Source of the DNA: Cycas panzhihuaensis
Lineage: Eukaryota > Cycadophyta
Direction: 5' to 3'
NCBI GenBank assembly: GCA_023213395.1
Contig: CM041465.1
Location: 203,181,741-203,245,740, forward strand
Length of the DNA stretch: 64,000 nt
The notes under the pieces are model-generated. The model had not been told where the DNA came from, made no database searches, and saw only the letters and a program-made list of their open reading frames with translations. Within the stretch, counting starts at the first letter, position 1. Each line of letters starts with the position of its first letter. This document shows, piece after piece, positions 1 to 12,260 of this stretch. Made by a program: the position numbers and the translations under genes.

Positions 1-3000
1 CCACCAACACTTAGAACATTACTCCCCTCCAACCCAAGAATGCCTCTTTTATTCATGTCACCTCCCACACACTTCTTCCTTTAAGTAATCTGCTTTTATT
101 TTATTAAAAGTCTTTTTATATTATTTATAATATAATGTGCACATTTTACCCTTAAACATTTACATGTACATAGCATTTTGCTATCAGATTCATATGTCAT
201 CTTAATACAAAATGTTAAACCTGCAAAGGTATATGTCCATACTTAATGAGACATTTCACTAGGCTCTCATCTTACATTGAACATAGATTGATTACACATA
301 ACCATATTAAGAACATCTATAGAGTATAAAAATATACATTGAAATGTATAGTGAAATATATGGTGTTCACAAGGATATTACTACATTCATTCCTATTTAT
401 TTGTATCCATACTAGTAATAATCAATTACAACATAACAATGTGTATTTACAAAGCGCTTGTATGTATTTATTATTACTACAAGTATAAACATCATATATT
501 ATCATAATGCCATATCATCACTCAATAAACCACATTTTATATTATTATTGTTATAGATATACATTTATGCTCATCAATATATTAACAAACCATACCATTC
601 ATCATTATATGGTTATTATTGACCGTCATATACATCATTATGGAATTAATTTAAAATGATAACATCAAGATATATTTACATGTAAGATTAATTATTTTAT
701 TATGGGCATATATATGTATCTATGTATTTAATGCCAAATACTACCTATTATACTTGCACTCTAGCCAATGTGTTTCATAATTTCCTTATCTATTCAATGG
801 CCAACACATATATTTATGTAATTGTGTACCATTTACTATATATATTATGCATGCAACATGTCCAATGCCATTGAAATGCATCAAAACTAACTATAAATAG
901 TCCAAATCAAAATTTTGGATACATTTATGACTAATTGTATAGATTGTATATATAGTAGGCCATATAGATGGTATACATACATATGTGGATAGTATTAATG
1001 GTATTTTAAACAAGTGTTTTTATATGTGTATATAGTGATTTTCTTCTAAATACATTGTTTAGTTATTATACATTTTACAGTACATAATTAGACTTTATTA
1101 AATGAAATTTGGGCTATCATAGATGTAGTTGAATGCACTATGTATATACCAACCTATATAGCATAGCCTATCCAACTATATCATCCTATTTAAACCCTCT
1201 TACTGAGGTAATTATAATTTTAGCCAAAATAAGTATCATGTTTATTTAGTTTCCAATATTACATAGTCACAGTTATCAAGCATTAAATGTAAAATATAAA
1301 TCAAATGGTATAGTTTGTATATATAGTGACCATATAATATTGTATATATAGTTATCCTTAACCACCTTTTATAATTTCATTTGATTATGGATTCATTTGA
1401 CCCTTCAAATAGTAATTTTTTAAAGGTTGTCTTTAACTTCTAACGTCTCTTATTTCTATATTTCTTGGTCAATTAATACATTTGTTACTATTATATGTCC
1501 TATGTACATAATCAATCATATGGATACTATGTATACATCTCCATAATACTAGTTTGCCCTTTAAATGATGGTTTTAAACTTGTTTTCTCAAACTAATTTA
1601 TTTGTAAAGGTTTGTAGCCAAACTACTAGGACATTAAATGAAGCCACTTCTAAATTGTTTAATTCACTATAATATTGGCCTATATAATATGCGTGGCCAC
1701 GTTATGGTTTGTATAACCACTTAGACTATCAAGTTTTTTCTAACTTAAAAATAATTTATTTAGTCCCTTTAAAGGTGACTTTGAGGCCAAAACCTAATGA
1801 AGGCGATATTATAGAGTAAAGAATGGTATAATAGCCTCAATATGGCATTAAATGCTTGAAATAAACTTAAATAAAATAATAAATATCTTATGTTTCTCTC
1901 TTTTATGGTAAGATTATACCTTCATTAGTAGAGAGATCACTTGGTAAAGTACTAAAGTATACTTGCATCCTTACTTTCCTTAATTCCCCACTCTATCAAT
2001 ATTTTCCTCATCAACACAACAATGTTTATTGTTTTTACTACTTATGAGTTTATATAAGAGAAAGCTTAGGAAGTGATTTGATTGAGAAACTTGTTTATTC
2101 ATGCACTAATAAAATATCACCTCTTATATATGATTTTTCATAGTTATCTTGATAACTCTGAGCTAGCCTTTTCTGTTAATAGCTATGCAATAGTCCTTAA
2201 GGATTTTAACCTTAACCTTTATCTTTTCTCTTATGAATTTTTCTTTAATTTATAAGGATCTTAGACATTAAGTGAAGATAAATCCCCCTTATATTTTAAT
2301 GTATGAGGGTCTTTAATATTAAGGAGGGAAAATTCTCTGTTGTGACATTGTACATATTAGCAGACTCTTTATAGGCATGAGACACCATATTAATAGTGTT
2401 TTGTTTACTAGTTATTTTCCTAAGTGATTAGTTCCTTAGCTTGTTAAAGGTACTAGAGTATGTCATGGATCTAAATGAGAGCATGAAACAAAATCATTAA
2501 GAAGTTAAGAACATCAAGAGGTACAAGCATTGCATAAGTGTTATAGTCCATTCTCACTATAGAGAAGCAACTTGTGACCAAGTTGACCAAGTGGGGCTAA
2601 TTCCTAAGTAAATGCACTAGCTTCTAGTGTAAGGTTAATTATAATAGTAATAACATCCACTTAAACTCACGCTTTAAAGGGAAAACATGTTAAGCAATAG
2701 AAAATTGTTGCATGTTTCTCCCTCTTAATGGACTAAGGCACATTTAAAAATACAGATATAATGATTATTTTACAATTATAACCTTAAAATTTAAAAACTC
2801 AAGTTGTAAAATAAAAATCATGGCATAGAGTTCCTTATTGGCTTCAAAATAAATGGTCATAAGCCCTAAATAAACTTCATATGAGAAAATTATGTTAATT
2901 TAAAGTTTATAGTCTTAAATACATGTTATTACAGCTCAACTTTTCTTTTAAATCAATAATTATTTTAACTGCCAACCACAATTTTAAATAAGTTTTAACT

Positions 3001-3707
3001 TGAATGCATAAGGAGATAATGAAATATTTGAAAGATTTTGTTTTTAGAGTTTATCTCTTTTTCTTACTACTTCAAGGGAAGATATTATTTCTAAATGCTT
3101 CTTTACCTTAAAGAGAGACAATTATTACTAAAGATGTTTTATTATCTTATGAATTCTTTATAATAGAGATAAGTTGTATTACTAAATACTTTTTCATTAT
3201 ATTATAAAATTATCATATTTACTATTATTTTATGTCCTTTTATTTTACCATATTTACTATTAATTAATACTTCTTTTTAATATAATTTATAGTTATTATT
3301 GGTACTTAATTATTTTTAATTTTTAATATTTGGTAGTACTCTAGAATTTCTATTTTTACTTATTATTAGAATTAATAAGTAACCTCAAAGGGTTTCCATA
3401 AATTGTCAAATCTTAATCTTGAGAAATTAGAGTTTTTATCAAAAATCTAAATTTTTGAGAACTAAATTTAGCAAAAGTGACTACAAATGTGAGTCTATCA
3501 TGTCTATTACAAATAAATTAAGTGGTTATATCCCATATTTTAGATTAGAAATGTAAAATCAAAAGAGTTTTAATTACTCTCATTATTAATTGTTACCTAG
3601 GCCTTAAAATATACTATTTCAACTTCTAGCCATAATTTTACGTATCCATTTGACCTCTTTACTCTATACCACACCCCCTCAGCCCCCAACTCCTTCAATT
3701 TGGTACA
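1..3707. other. AT-rich intergenic DNA, no recognisable gene
   Basis: Very AT-rich sequence with frequent stops in all frames. I see no conserved protein motif, primer-binding site, paired LTR or RNA gene here. Short similar phrases based on TGTATATATAGT recur near 945, 1025, 1315 and 1345, but they do not form a regular array. It is most likely decayed repeat DNA. Confidence 0.6.
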
Positions 3708-3712
3708 TCTTA

Positions 3713-4030
3713 TATAGAAATTTTAAACTAAGGTATAAATATAAGAAGGATAGAGTCTAATACATCCAAAAAATTGATTTCAATAATGTATTAATTCATC
3801 TCTCTCCCATTTATCCTCCACCTCCATTTACATTATACAACAAAGTGCATAAATGAAATGCAATAATAATAAAATTTACATCCTAAACTAATGACAAATG
3901 AGGAATGTTAGGTAATCCCTAATGACTTATTATTCTAATATTTCAATAAAGAATAATTTAAAATACAATTAATAAGTGGGAGGCTTATAACTTGAAGTTA
4001 TCAACCAATGTAAACACTAATATTTTAATA
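3713..4030 (-). repeat. Element A 3' LTR
   Basis: 318 bp. It aligns along its length with 8435-8751; shared blocks include AATGTATTAATTCATCT and GGAATGTT. The left boundary is set by the TCTTA duplication. The right boundary is set by the abrupt start of the polypurine complement CTCCCCCTTA. Confidence 0.85.
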
Positions 4031-6690
4031 CTCCCCCTTAATATTTACTTCATTAATTCTAACACCTAAACCAGCATTAAATCTCTAAAATTTATCTTAT
4101 GCTAGTGGTTTACTAAATATGTTAGCCAATTGTTCTTCCATTAGCTTATATTCCATGTTGATCACTTGATTCTAAATTAATTTAGGAATAAAGTTATGGT
4201 GCATCTCAATGTGTTTAGTATGAGTGCAAAGCATGAGATTCTTAGTTATCATCATTGAACTCTAATTATCATAATATAATTAGTTTATTCTAATTAATAT
4301 AGACCCATGTACCTAGAATCTATTATAACTGAATGGCTTTAATAACTACTACAACTATAACCTCATGCTCTTTTTTAGTTGAAGAGAAATCAACATTTGA
4401 TTTTATTTTATTACTCTAAGTGATGGCAACTCATCCCAAATTAAAATAGTATCCATAAGTGAACCTCTTACTTTTTAAACATTTGGTCTAATTAGAATCC
4501 ATTAATCATTTTAATTTAAAGTTGACATTGTATATGAATTCAAGTTTGTACTGTACAACACACTTCAAGTATTTAAGGATCCTTTTTGTAGCTTTTTAGT
4601 AACTATATTTTGTCATTTCCGTAAATTTAAATACTATTCCAACTACAAATAAAATATTAAGTCTTATAGTAATCAAATGTATTAGACTATTCGTCAATTA
4701 CCTATAGAATGTTTTCTCAACCATCTTCAATTATTAACTTGGAACCTATCTCTATGGGATAACCATAGGTTTGCGATCATCTACTTGAATTTCTTCATAA
4801 TTTATCAAGAGTATTTCACCCGTGAGATTGAGACACATCTAGGCCTTTACCATACTTCCACTCTAAGGAAGTAATGTAGAACTCTTTAAATATGTAATCT
4901 CAAAGAAGTGACTTAGATTTATTTTTAGGTATAATAATATATTGATGTTATTATGTATGATTAATAAGTCATCAACATAAAACACCACAAATATTTCTTT
5001 AGCATTTTAGACTTTAATATATAGGTTTAAGTTAGCTATAGATCTTTTAAATCTATTTTTAAGAAAGTACTAATTAATCTTTTTATACTAGGCTCTTAGA
5101 GCCTATTTTAGGTTATATAAGACCTTTCTAAGTTAGCATACCAAGTGTTCTTGACCTTTCTGTATAAAGTCAAAGGACTACTTTATGTAGACTTCTTATG
5201 TTAAGTCCCCATTTAGAAATATACTTTTCACAACCATTTGATAAAGCTACAAATTGAATTATATAGCCATTATCATAATGAGATAAACAATATTTATCTT
5301 TGTAATAGAAATGAGTGTTTTTTAATAGTTAATCCCTACTTGTCACTCAAAGCCTTCTACTACAAATCTAGCCTTATATTTACCAACATATCCATTTGAT
5401 TTATACTTGGTTTTATAGATCCATTTATAGCTAATCACTTGCTTTTTAGAAAATAATTTGACCAAATCCCATATGTAATATTTTTTGATTGCTTAGATTT
5501 CAATATCCATAGCAACATTCCACTTCTACTCTTTAATAGCTTCCTCAATTATAGAAGGTTCATCAACACTCAATACACATACCATAAGAGAATTATTCAC
5601 TTGCATAAAAGGTCATATTTTGGATTATTACTTTTCCTCTATCTTAGATAATAACTTATTAGTATCCTCCATAGTTTTCAAATATCATGAGAGAGCTTCT
5701 TCTTTAAAGATGAAGGTGAAGGTGTGGAAGGTTTCTTTGGCTTAGGTTTTAACTCAATCTTTAACTTCAACTCATATTTAGATTCTAGAAGCTAGAAAGA
5801 TTTTAGCTCCCTTGTTTCACCAATATCAAATAGTTTAAACATAGATTGATTAATATCCCTTGAAGAATCACATTCAAGCAGTTCCTTAATCTACTCCTCA
5901 ACTTCAATTAAAGCCTTATCTATTATATCATTCCCATTGAAGATAATATCATAAGTTATGTACACCTTCCTGGTAAATAACTCATAAATTCTATAAGCTT
6001 TACTTCAATAGAAATGCCTAAATTTTCATGAAAAATTATCAATGAAAGTCATAAAGTATCTTGCTCCTCCAAGAAACATAATCAGTATTCATCTATAAAT
6101 ATCTGAGTGAACCAGTCCAAGTTTCTCTTTGGTTGCATGTTTCCTCTTTTGTAATAAAGTTTCTCTATGTTGTTTACCAAAAATATATGGTTTACATAAG
6201 TAATATTTAGCATTTATCAAATGAAGGCTACGTACCATTTTTAATTTATACATCAATTGAAAACTAAAGTGGTTTAATTAACCCATTTGTTTATGCCATA
6301 ATTTGTATTTTGGAGATATAACGATGAATGCTCTTTATACTTTAGCATATCATTATAGTTTATACAAATTATTATTTTTAATTCCTTTAGCTATGACCTT
6401 ATTTTATTTGTCTTGGACCATATACTACCCTCAAGTCATATTATATTATTCAATTTTACCTATAAAAACAAGATTAGCCTTTAAATTGAACACATATAAC
6501 ACATTGTCCAAATATTCTCTTACTATGTGGCATGATGACTACTATGTTTCCAACTCCAACAACCTCCAAATTAGTGTCATCTTTAATGATGACTTCTTGA
6601 TTTACTTCCCACATCTAATAGAGTTATTTTAGCTTGCTAATCATATGTCTCAATGTGTTAGAATCACTAAACCAAATTTCATATATCTCA
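4031..6690 (-). pseudogene. Element A pol relic (PR, partial INT, RT, RNase H)
   Basis: Ty1-copia polyprotein remnants read on the minus strand with many stops. Protease: IWFSDSNTLRHMIS near 6637-6680 corresponds to the usual W-DSGAT-HMT motif, with the DSG glycine changed. A pre-integrase LWHKQMG-type motif lies near 6270-6300. The start of the integrase core, GGARYFMTFIDNFS, lies near 6028-6074. The reading then jumps within about 30 bp to the integrase-RT linker (YELFTRKVYITYDIIFN, about 5940-5997), so the DDE core has been deleted. The RT N-terminus includes KWIYKTKYKSNGYVGKYKA (about 5365-5425). RNase H C-terminal motifs are CTHTKHIEMHHNF (4200-4240) and LMEEQLANIFSKPLA (4098-4142). It cannot be functional. 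The plus-strand open frame at 6303-6632 lies antisense to this relic and is a shadow. Confidence 0.85.
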
Positions 6691-6725
6691 AACCTCACCT
6701 TTTATATAATAATAAAGAGTTTCTT

Positions 6726-8420
6726 CATTATTTTAGTAGGTGAAATCCCCTCTGTGTCATAGGTCCTCATTATCTAGATGTCTAAAAAATACACCTTATA
6801 CTTTGGGTTCTACGTGACAAGGGGCTAAAGGGTAGGGGGCTTTATCATGGAACTCAAATTTTATCTAATTAAGTTTAATGTCACTTAAACTTTATATTAA
6901 AAAAAAAAAAAAAAAAACCTAAATTTTAGCCTATGGTACAAAATAAAATATTCTCAAGGAATATTCTCCCTACAACAATGGCAATGATTAATATTTCAAA
7001 AAAAGAAAAATCCACCAATTTTTTGCATTTTTCATTCAATTTTTTAGTTGATGATTAATGTAAAGAATTATGCATGCTCTTGCATGTAGGCTTACATGAT
7101 TTTGTAGTGAAAAAATAGGCATATTTTGCATGGTAATTGTCACTCAAATGCCATGCAACCTCAAAGAGTTTTTTATAGCTTTATGAGTGATTTTCATTGT
7201 ATTTTCTCTTATTTTAAGTTTTTCTAAGAGAAGATATAGCTTTGTAATAGCTTACCTGAGCCTCTCAAGTTTCAATTTAGAGTATTTGATGGCTATTAAA
7301 GTGTATTCATATATTAGGCAATATTTGAATAGAGAAGACTCCTCAATAAACTAATGGCTATCTCATTTTTAAATGGCAACTCTAATACAATCTTTAATGG
7401 GTTTTTAAAATATTTTTCTACTCCTTAAAATTGTGACTCTTATCCCTTTAAACAATGGTTAGAAAAATGGTCTTATGTGCTTGTTTTAAATAGTATTCAA
7501 CAAGGACTCTATTGGTCTCTTAAATAAAGTTCATAATGTATTTTTCAATGAGTTTTAATGGCTTAAATAATGATCTTCTTCTTCAAAATGGTCGTCCAAC
7601 ATGCATGTCTTTTTAGTTCTCCTTTCTTTGTTTAGTAGTGGTTCTTACCCCATAAAATAGTCGCTTTCATATGGCCACTTCTATAATTAAAATACTATTA
7701 TTTTTAATACATTTTTCCATTCCTTTTAATGGATTTTATCATTGAATTTACTCCCTTATACAATAGATTTGATTTGTTATGTTTATTTAATTTTTAATCA
7801 ATTTATAAAGGGTGTTTTAAAGGTCACTTTAATGTTTATTTTGCTCTATATTTATTGTTTATATGTAGGTTATTTTTAATGAAAGTACATGTTATTTATG
7901 AGCTATTTTAAAGAGATTTCATACAAATCTATATAAACAAGTATCTTCAGCCTTATTAAGATTTTTTCCTTAAATCTAAATAGGTATCTCTATGTTGTTC
8001 TATAGTATCTCCCCTTTGAAGAGTAAACCACTTTTGTCCAATTAGCAGTACTCAAAGGTTTGTGTTTGAAAATAGACCTTAAGGGGAGTGCCTTTGCATT
8101 ATCACTGCTACTATAACTACTAACAAATACATATCAACTTACTATATATTAATATATAAACCATTCCTATAATATATAATGAATAATAACAAGAATTTAA
8201 AAGCATTCATAGACTCAAAATGTTAAAATTTAAGCTCTCAAAACCTCATCAACTATTTAAACTTGAATAAACTCAAGGCTAATCTAGACTTAAGATTGAT
8301 TCAAGTGTCACAAATTATATTAACATATACCTAATTTTGCTAAAAAAATAACATTAAATTTCTTAAGGTAGATCCTGGACCTATGTAGACTTGCATTTAA
8401 GCCTATAATATGCACCTATC
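6726..8420. other. Element A leader between primer site and protease; no gag seen
   Basis: About 1.7 kb without recognisable Gag or zinc-knuckle motifs, where a copia element should carry gag. Near 6815-6917 there is a GGGGCTAA-containing block ending in a run of 19 A (6899-6917). Similar blocks occur in the leaders of element C (about 28650) and element F (about 51815). This suggests that protease now abuts leader sequence and that gag was deleted. Alternatively, the A-run could mark the tail of a small inserted retroposon; I found no flanking duplication to support that. Confidence 0.45.
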
Positions 8421-8434
8421 CTACTTTGATACTA
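8421..8434 (-). other. Element A primer-binding site (tRNA-iMet type, decayed)
   Basis: On the minus strand TAGTATCAAAGTAG lies directly after the 5' LTR. It corresponds to the plant initiator-Met primer site TGGTATCAGAGC with transitions. Confidence 0.7.
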
Positions 8435-8751
8435 TGTAAATTTTTTAAATTTGGATCTAAATATAAGAAGCATAAACTCTAACATATCATGAAAATTAAT
8501 TTTACTAATGTATTAATTCATCTTTATCTCATTCATCCTCCATCCTCATTTACGTTATATAACCAAGTGCATAAATATAACAATAATGAAATATTTACAT
8601 TTTAAATTAATGACACATGTCAGGAATGTTGAGCAACTCCCAATGACTCATCCTTCTCACATCTCAATAAAGAATTATCTAAAGTGCATTTGATAAAGGG
8701 AAGGCTTATAACTCAAAATTATGAACCAATATAAATATTAATATTTCAATA
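8435..8751 (-). repeat. Element A 5' LTR
   Basis: 317 bp partner of 3713-4030. It begins (plus orientation) with TG at 8435 and ends at 8751, immediately before TCTTA, the second copy of the target-site duplication. Confidence 0.85.
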
Positions 8752-8756
8752 TCTTA

Positions 8757-9294
8757 AAGTCTATTTTATATCAAAAGTGGTTTTATTTATATTAGATGTT
8801 AGAATAAAAAGTTGACCATATTGTAGTAAGAGATACTATTATTATCTTTAAAATCCTCAATCTTTAGTCAAGACAAAAACTACATGTTTCTAAATCACTT
8901 CAAACTAAAATAATTAGAATCATTTCTTAGTCATATTTCTATTAAAAGAGGTAACATTCAATTTTTATGGTTAGAATACAAGTTATTTTAATTATGATGA
9001 TGAAATCCCATTTTTATCTGAATTTTTAAAATAAATTTCGAACAAATTTTTTAAATGTCAATAAATTCCTTTTTTACATCAATTATTTTTAAAATTTTTA
9101 ATAAGCATTTCTATTTATAATAGTAAGATTGATACTCGTTATAAATAAAAAAGACTAAGTAATAGACAACCACATAGAAGTGAAAGCCATATTGGGTAGA
9201 ATAAGTCAAACTATTACATATTTGAGCAAAAAGGAAAATAATAAAGAGTAAAATATATTTCCATAAAGAAGAAGAAATCAAATAAATGCCATAA
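8757..9294. other. Spacer between elements A and B
   Basis: About 540 bp of AT-rich DNA with no protein motif recognised. The minus-strand open frame at 9111-9341 crosses the boundary of element B into its LTR, so it is a chance frame. The last bases (9295-9299, TATCC) are the target site of element B. Confidence 0.6.
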
Positions 9295-9299
9295 TATCC

Positions 9300-9611
9300 T
9301 GAATGAAGGATGGATCTAGGAGATAAATCACTCACATGCACACAATGACAATGAAGAATGAAAAAGACGATGAAATAAGATATGAGAGCAAACTTAGAGG
9401 TGAGAATGAATAATGACTCCCTCCTTGAGATTTCACCTTTTATTATTGAGGGTGAGCATTAGGGTTAGGATTTTCCTGCCTAATGACATGAACTCGAAAT
9501 TACATTTAAATGCACATAAAGTAAATTTCATTAAGAGACTAATGCTAATAATATATCCTAAGGTCACATAATTAATCTACACAAATGACCTTGATACATT
9601 AACCTCTTTTA
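9300..9611 (-). repeat. Element B 3' LTR
   Basis: 312 bp, starts TGAATGAAGG and ends in TA where its partner ends in CA, a single transition. Followed on the plus strand by ATCCCCCCCTTA, the complement of the polypurine tract. Confidence 0.95.
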
Positions 9612-9623
9612 ATCCCCCCCTTA
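9612..9623 (-). other. Element B polypurine tract
   Basis: Minus strand TAAGGGGGGGAT lies immediately upstream of the 3' LTR, the position from which plus-strand DNA synthesis is primed in LTR elements. Confidence 0.85.
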
Positions 9624-10174
9624 ATGGTGGAAGGTCATTTTCAGAAAATCTATTCTATGAGGTCTTCATTTGAGCCTCATTATTACATTAAAATTCTAAA
9701 TGACACTTTTATGGGAAAACCCTCATAGGGAATAAAAACCCACGAACTTTCTAAAATCTATAGCCCCTTTATAAATCAAAATGGCTTAGGTGGCTCTTTG
9801 ATGTAGCCTGATAGCCAAGCTACTTAAATGTGCAGCTTAATCTGCTAAGTCTCCATATATTGTTTGGTCATTCCCTATACCCTTTTGGGTTTTCATAGGT
9901 TCTGATTTTCTAAAATAAGTACAACCCTTATTCTTCCATATCCACATGGGGTTTTCACAAAGAGGATAAAGCAGAGACTTACTCTTATTCTTCCGTGCCC
10001 ACAAGGGGTTCTCATAAAGAGAATAGAGTATGATGATCCTGTTGCTATCTTCTTTGATTAATCGAAGATGGAGGCCCTAAGGCCGAGCTACCTTCAAAAC
10101 TGTTCAAACTTCACCCTTTGTAGTAGTTTGGTGAAGATATCAGCCACTTAATCTACTGTGGGACAGTAATCTAA
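9624..10174. other. Element B 3' untranslated and pol C-terminal tail
   Basis: Between RNase H and the 3' LTR. Two near-identical phrases around CTTATTCTTCC...CCACA-GGGGTT-TCA occur near 9930 and 9985, about 55 bp apart, forming a small direct repeat. On the minus strand, about 10080-10174 still resembles the copia RNase H tail (frames matching a KVADIFTK-type ending), but it is broken. Confidence 0.45.
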
Positions 10175-10545
10175 TTAAATTGTGCCGTCATGAACAAGTT
10201 CCTTAATCATGTGGACTTTCGTACTTATGTGTTTAGTACGATCATGAAATACAGGATTTTTTTCCATGCAGATTGCTGATTGATTATCCACATGAAGACT
10301 CGTAGGACTTGTTTGGGTGATATTCAATGTTTCCAATAATTTTCTCAGCCATATCACCTCTTTATTAGTCTTAGAAGTAGCAATGTATTTAGCTTCGGTA
10401 ATTGAATCTACAACTATCTTATGTCGTCTGGATCTCCATGATATTGGTGCTGTTCCAAGAAACATTACATACCCAGACGTAGATCTTCCTGTATCTTTAT
10501 CTCCTCATTTCCCAAACTTCTTAGTTCTCATCATGTTCATTAAAA
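10175..10545 (-). pseudogene. Element B RNase H domain of pol
   Basis: Copia-type RNase H, which degrades the RNA strand of the reverse-transcription hybrid. The minus strand reads GDKDTGRSTSGYVMFLGTAP, then ISWRSRRHKIV, SITEAKYIA, VIWLRKLLETL, LHVDNQSAICMEKNPVFHDR and TKHISTKVHMIKELV. These match the family motifs in order. Upstream, around 10505-10545, the frame is lost and the sequence passes straight into the integrase-RT linker. The expected 250-300 codons of RT, including the catalytic YVDD box, are therefore missing. The start codon of the open frame (M in YVM) is internal to the domain and not a real start. Confidence 0.9.
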
Positions 10546-10900
10546 TGATTATTTTATGAGGAGGATGTTGATGTGCTTGAAGAAGATGGTCCTTCTACCA
10601 TTATTTTGCCTTTGTCAACTCTGATATCTTCAAAAGATGGTGCTGGATGTGCACTCATTGGTTCAGAGTCACAACTTGTATCCTCCAAGGCTCTATTATC
10701 AGCTTCCAACATTTGGAGTAATTTATGTCTGTCCTCCCCCCCCCTGCCCCCCCCCTAAATTTTAGAATCTGAACATCATACTTGATAATATTATTATAGC
10801 AGCGTGAGGGTACTATGGAGTCTAATTTAAGTAACTAATCCTCCGTCTCTACAAAAATGACATATCTGATAACAATGAGTTTTTGTTGTGAAGGTATGAA
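10546..10900 (-). pseudogene. Element B integrase C-terminal/linker region
   Basis: Minus-strand sequence between the integrase and the deletion point. It encodes Ser/Glu-rich linker-type residues around ILMLEADNRALEDTSCDSEP and PAPSFEDIRVDKGKIMVE, interrupted by a poly-C/poly-G interval at 10735-10756. In intact copia elements this segment leads into RT; here RT does not follow. The plus-strand open frame 10573-10758 is its shadow. Confidence 0.6.
10735..10756. repeat. Poly-C tract (G-rich on the coding strand)
   Basis: Two C runs (nine or more each) separated by TG. On the minus strand this is two long G runs, unusual in such AT-rich DNA and able in principle to form a G-quadruplex. It sits inside the decayed coding region of element B and could also be a replication-slippage product or a sequencing-prone site. 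Confidence 0.8.
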
Positions 10901-11725
10901 GACCTTATACCCTTTCTTATCCATAGGGTATCCAACAAAGATGCCTTTAAGTGCCCTTGGCTAATGTTTATTTCGATCTACATCTAGAATATGGGCATAG
11001 CATATAAAGCCAAAAATTCTAAAGTAGTGAACAATGGGGGCTTGTCCTAACCACTTTTCATTAGGTGATTGTACTTCCTTTAATGGGCTAACAACATTGA
11101 TACAATAAACGACTGTTTAGATTGCTTCAGCCCATAGATAGGTAGGTACATTTTTATATATTAACATAGCACGAGCCATGTTTATGATTGTCCTATTCAT
11201 GCACTCGGCAACTCCATTTTGTTGTGGGGTACCTGCTACTGTTGTTTGATGCTTGATGCCATTGTCTCGAAGGTAGCTTTCAAACTCATGTGAGGTATAT
11301 TCACCACCATTATCAGTTCGAAGAAATTTAAATTGATAACCTGACTCTTTTTCAGTGAGGGCTTTGAATTCCTTAAATATACGGAATGCTTCATCTTTCT
11401 TATGTAGAAAAGCTACCTATACTTTTCTAGTAAAATCATCAATGAAAGAGATGTAATATAGCTTGTCCTTTAGTGAAGGAATAGGTATTGGCCTGCACAA
11501 ATCAGAGTGTACCAATTGTAATGGATGGCTCGATTTCCACTAACTTTTGGGAAAGGGTTGTCCATGAGATTTGGAAATGATAAAAGCTTCACATTTAAAT
11601 GGCTTAGAGGAAAACTTTGGAAGGTTTAGAAGAGTATTAGAAAGATCTCTAAGTCTATCAATGTGAACATGGCCCATATGAGCATGCCAAAGAGCTTCTG
11701 GTGACAATGTCGGATGGGTCAAGAT
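10900..11725 (-). pseudogene. Element B pre-integrase and integrase domains
   Basis: Copia integrase, the enzyme that inserts the cDNA into the host genome. The minus strand reads WHAHMGHVHIDRLRDLS (pre-integrase, about 11640-11690). Next comes the core with RTDNGGEYTSHEFESYLRDN (about 11265-11325), retaining the catalytic Asp in DNGGE. Then TPQQNGVAECMNRTI (about 11185-11230) with the catalytic Glu region, then MARAMLIYKNVPTYLWAEAI (about 11120-11180), and the C-terminal part with SPLKEVQSPNEKWLGQAP. One Gln codon is now TAG near 11120. The HHCC zinc finger is damaged: the CxxC expected after the LWH motif reads CEAFIIS in place of a second Cys. The plus-strand frame 11714-11926 is antisense shadow. 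Confidence 0.9.
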
Positions 11726-11939
11726 GGAATTAAATGTAAATTCTTCATTGGCACAAGGGCTTTGGGCACAATGGGCTTCAGAAGATGGAGAGACATTCAG
11801 TCAAAAGAGTTTGCCAGAAAGATGTCCAGTCAAAACCACTTGATTAGTTGGAGGGTGAATGACCTTAAGAGTTTGGTCATTTGTGGTTACACTCATATCA
11901 AATCCATGAGAAACAAGTGTGGATAAAGAGAGTAGGTTT

Positions 11940-12260
11940 TATTTGAGATTGGGTATGTATAAGACATCAAGCAATGTAAAATCTTCTAAGCCTGGGAGTT
12001 TCAGGTGAATGTTGCCAATTCCTTCAACAGGTTATTGTGATTTATCAGCCATGTAAACAACTCCATAAACATTTGAGTCAAATGTTTGATATAGACTGTG
12101 ATTGCATGTCATATGTTGAGTTGCTCCTGTGTCCATGATCCACTGTCCATCGATTGAAGCCACACTATTGGAAATTCCAATAGGGCTTGGCATTGGTGAA
12201 GGGAATTCACAAGTGATATATCTACACTGAGTTTCAAAGTATCCCTTTGGTTAGTCAATG
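11940..12260 (-). pseudogene. Element B protease domain
   Basis: Aspartic protease of the copia polyprotein. The minus strand reads GQWIMDTGATQHMTCNHSLY (about 12083-12150), with the D-T-G catalytic triad intact, followed by FDSNVYGVVYMADKSQ and GIGNIHLKLPGLEDFTLLD, the usual second half of the fold. It lies between the zinc knuckle and the pre-integrase domain, as expected. Confidence 0.88.

Larger units (their letters stand above)
3713..8751 (-). mobile_element. Element A: old Ty1-copia LTR retrotransposon, gag-less and internally deleted
   Basis: A complete but decayed LTR element on the minus strand. The two LTRs (3713-4030 and 8435-8751) are clearly homologous but much diverged. The insertion is flanked by identical 5-bp duplications TCTTA (3708-3712 and 8752-8756). 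A decayed tRNA-iMet primer site (8421-8434) adjoins the 5' LTR, and a purine-rich tract (complement of CTCCCCCTTA, 4031-4040) adjoins the 3' LTR. Reading 5' to 3' on the minus strand, protease, pre-integrase domain, the start of integrase, RT and RNase H occur in the copia order PR-INT-RT-RH. No gag is visible between leader and protease, and the integrase catalytic core is missing. Both LTR outer ends at the 5' side read TA rather than TG, consistent with C-to-T decay. It is the older of the two neighbouring copia copies. Confidence 0.88.

Noticed and set aside
6303-6632. 109-codon plus-strand open frame starting MYFGDITMNALYTL
   Set aside because: Lies exactly antisense to the protease and pre-integrase region of element A; hydrophobic, low-complexity, no domain.
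11714-11926. Plus-strand open frame MGQDGIKCKFFIG
   Set aside because: Antisense to the pre-integrase/protease interval of element B, whose minus-strand motifs are clear.
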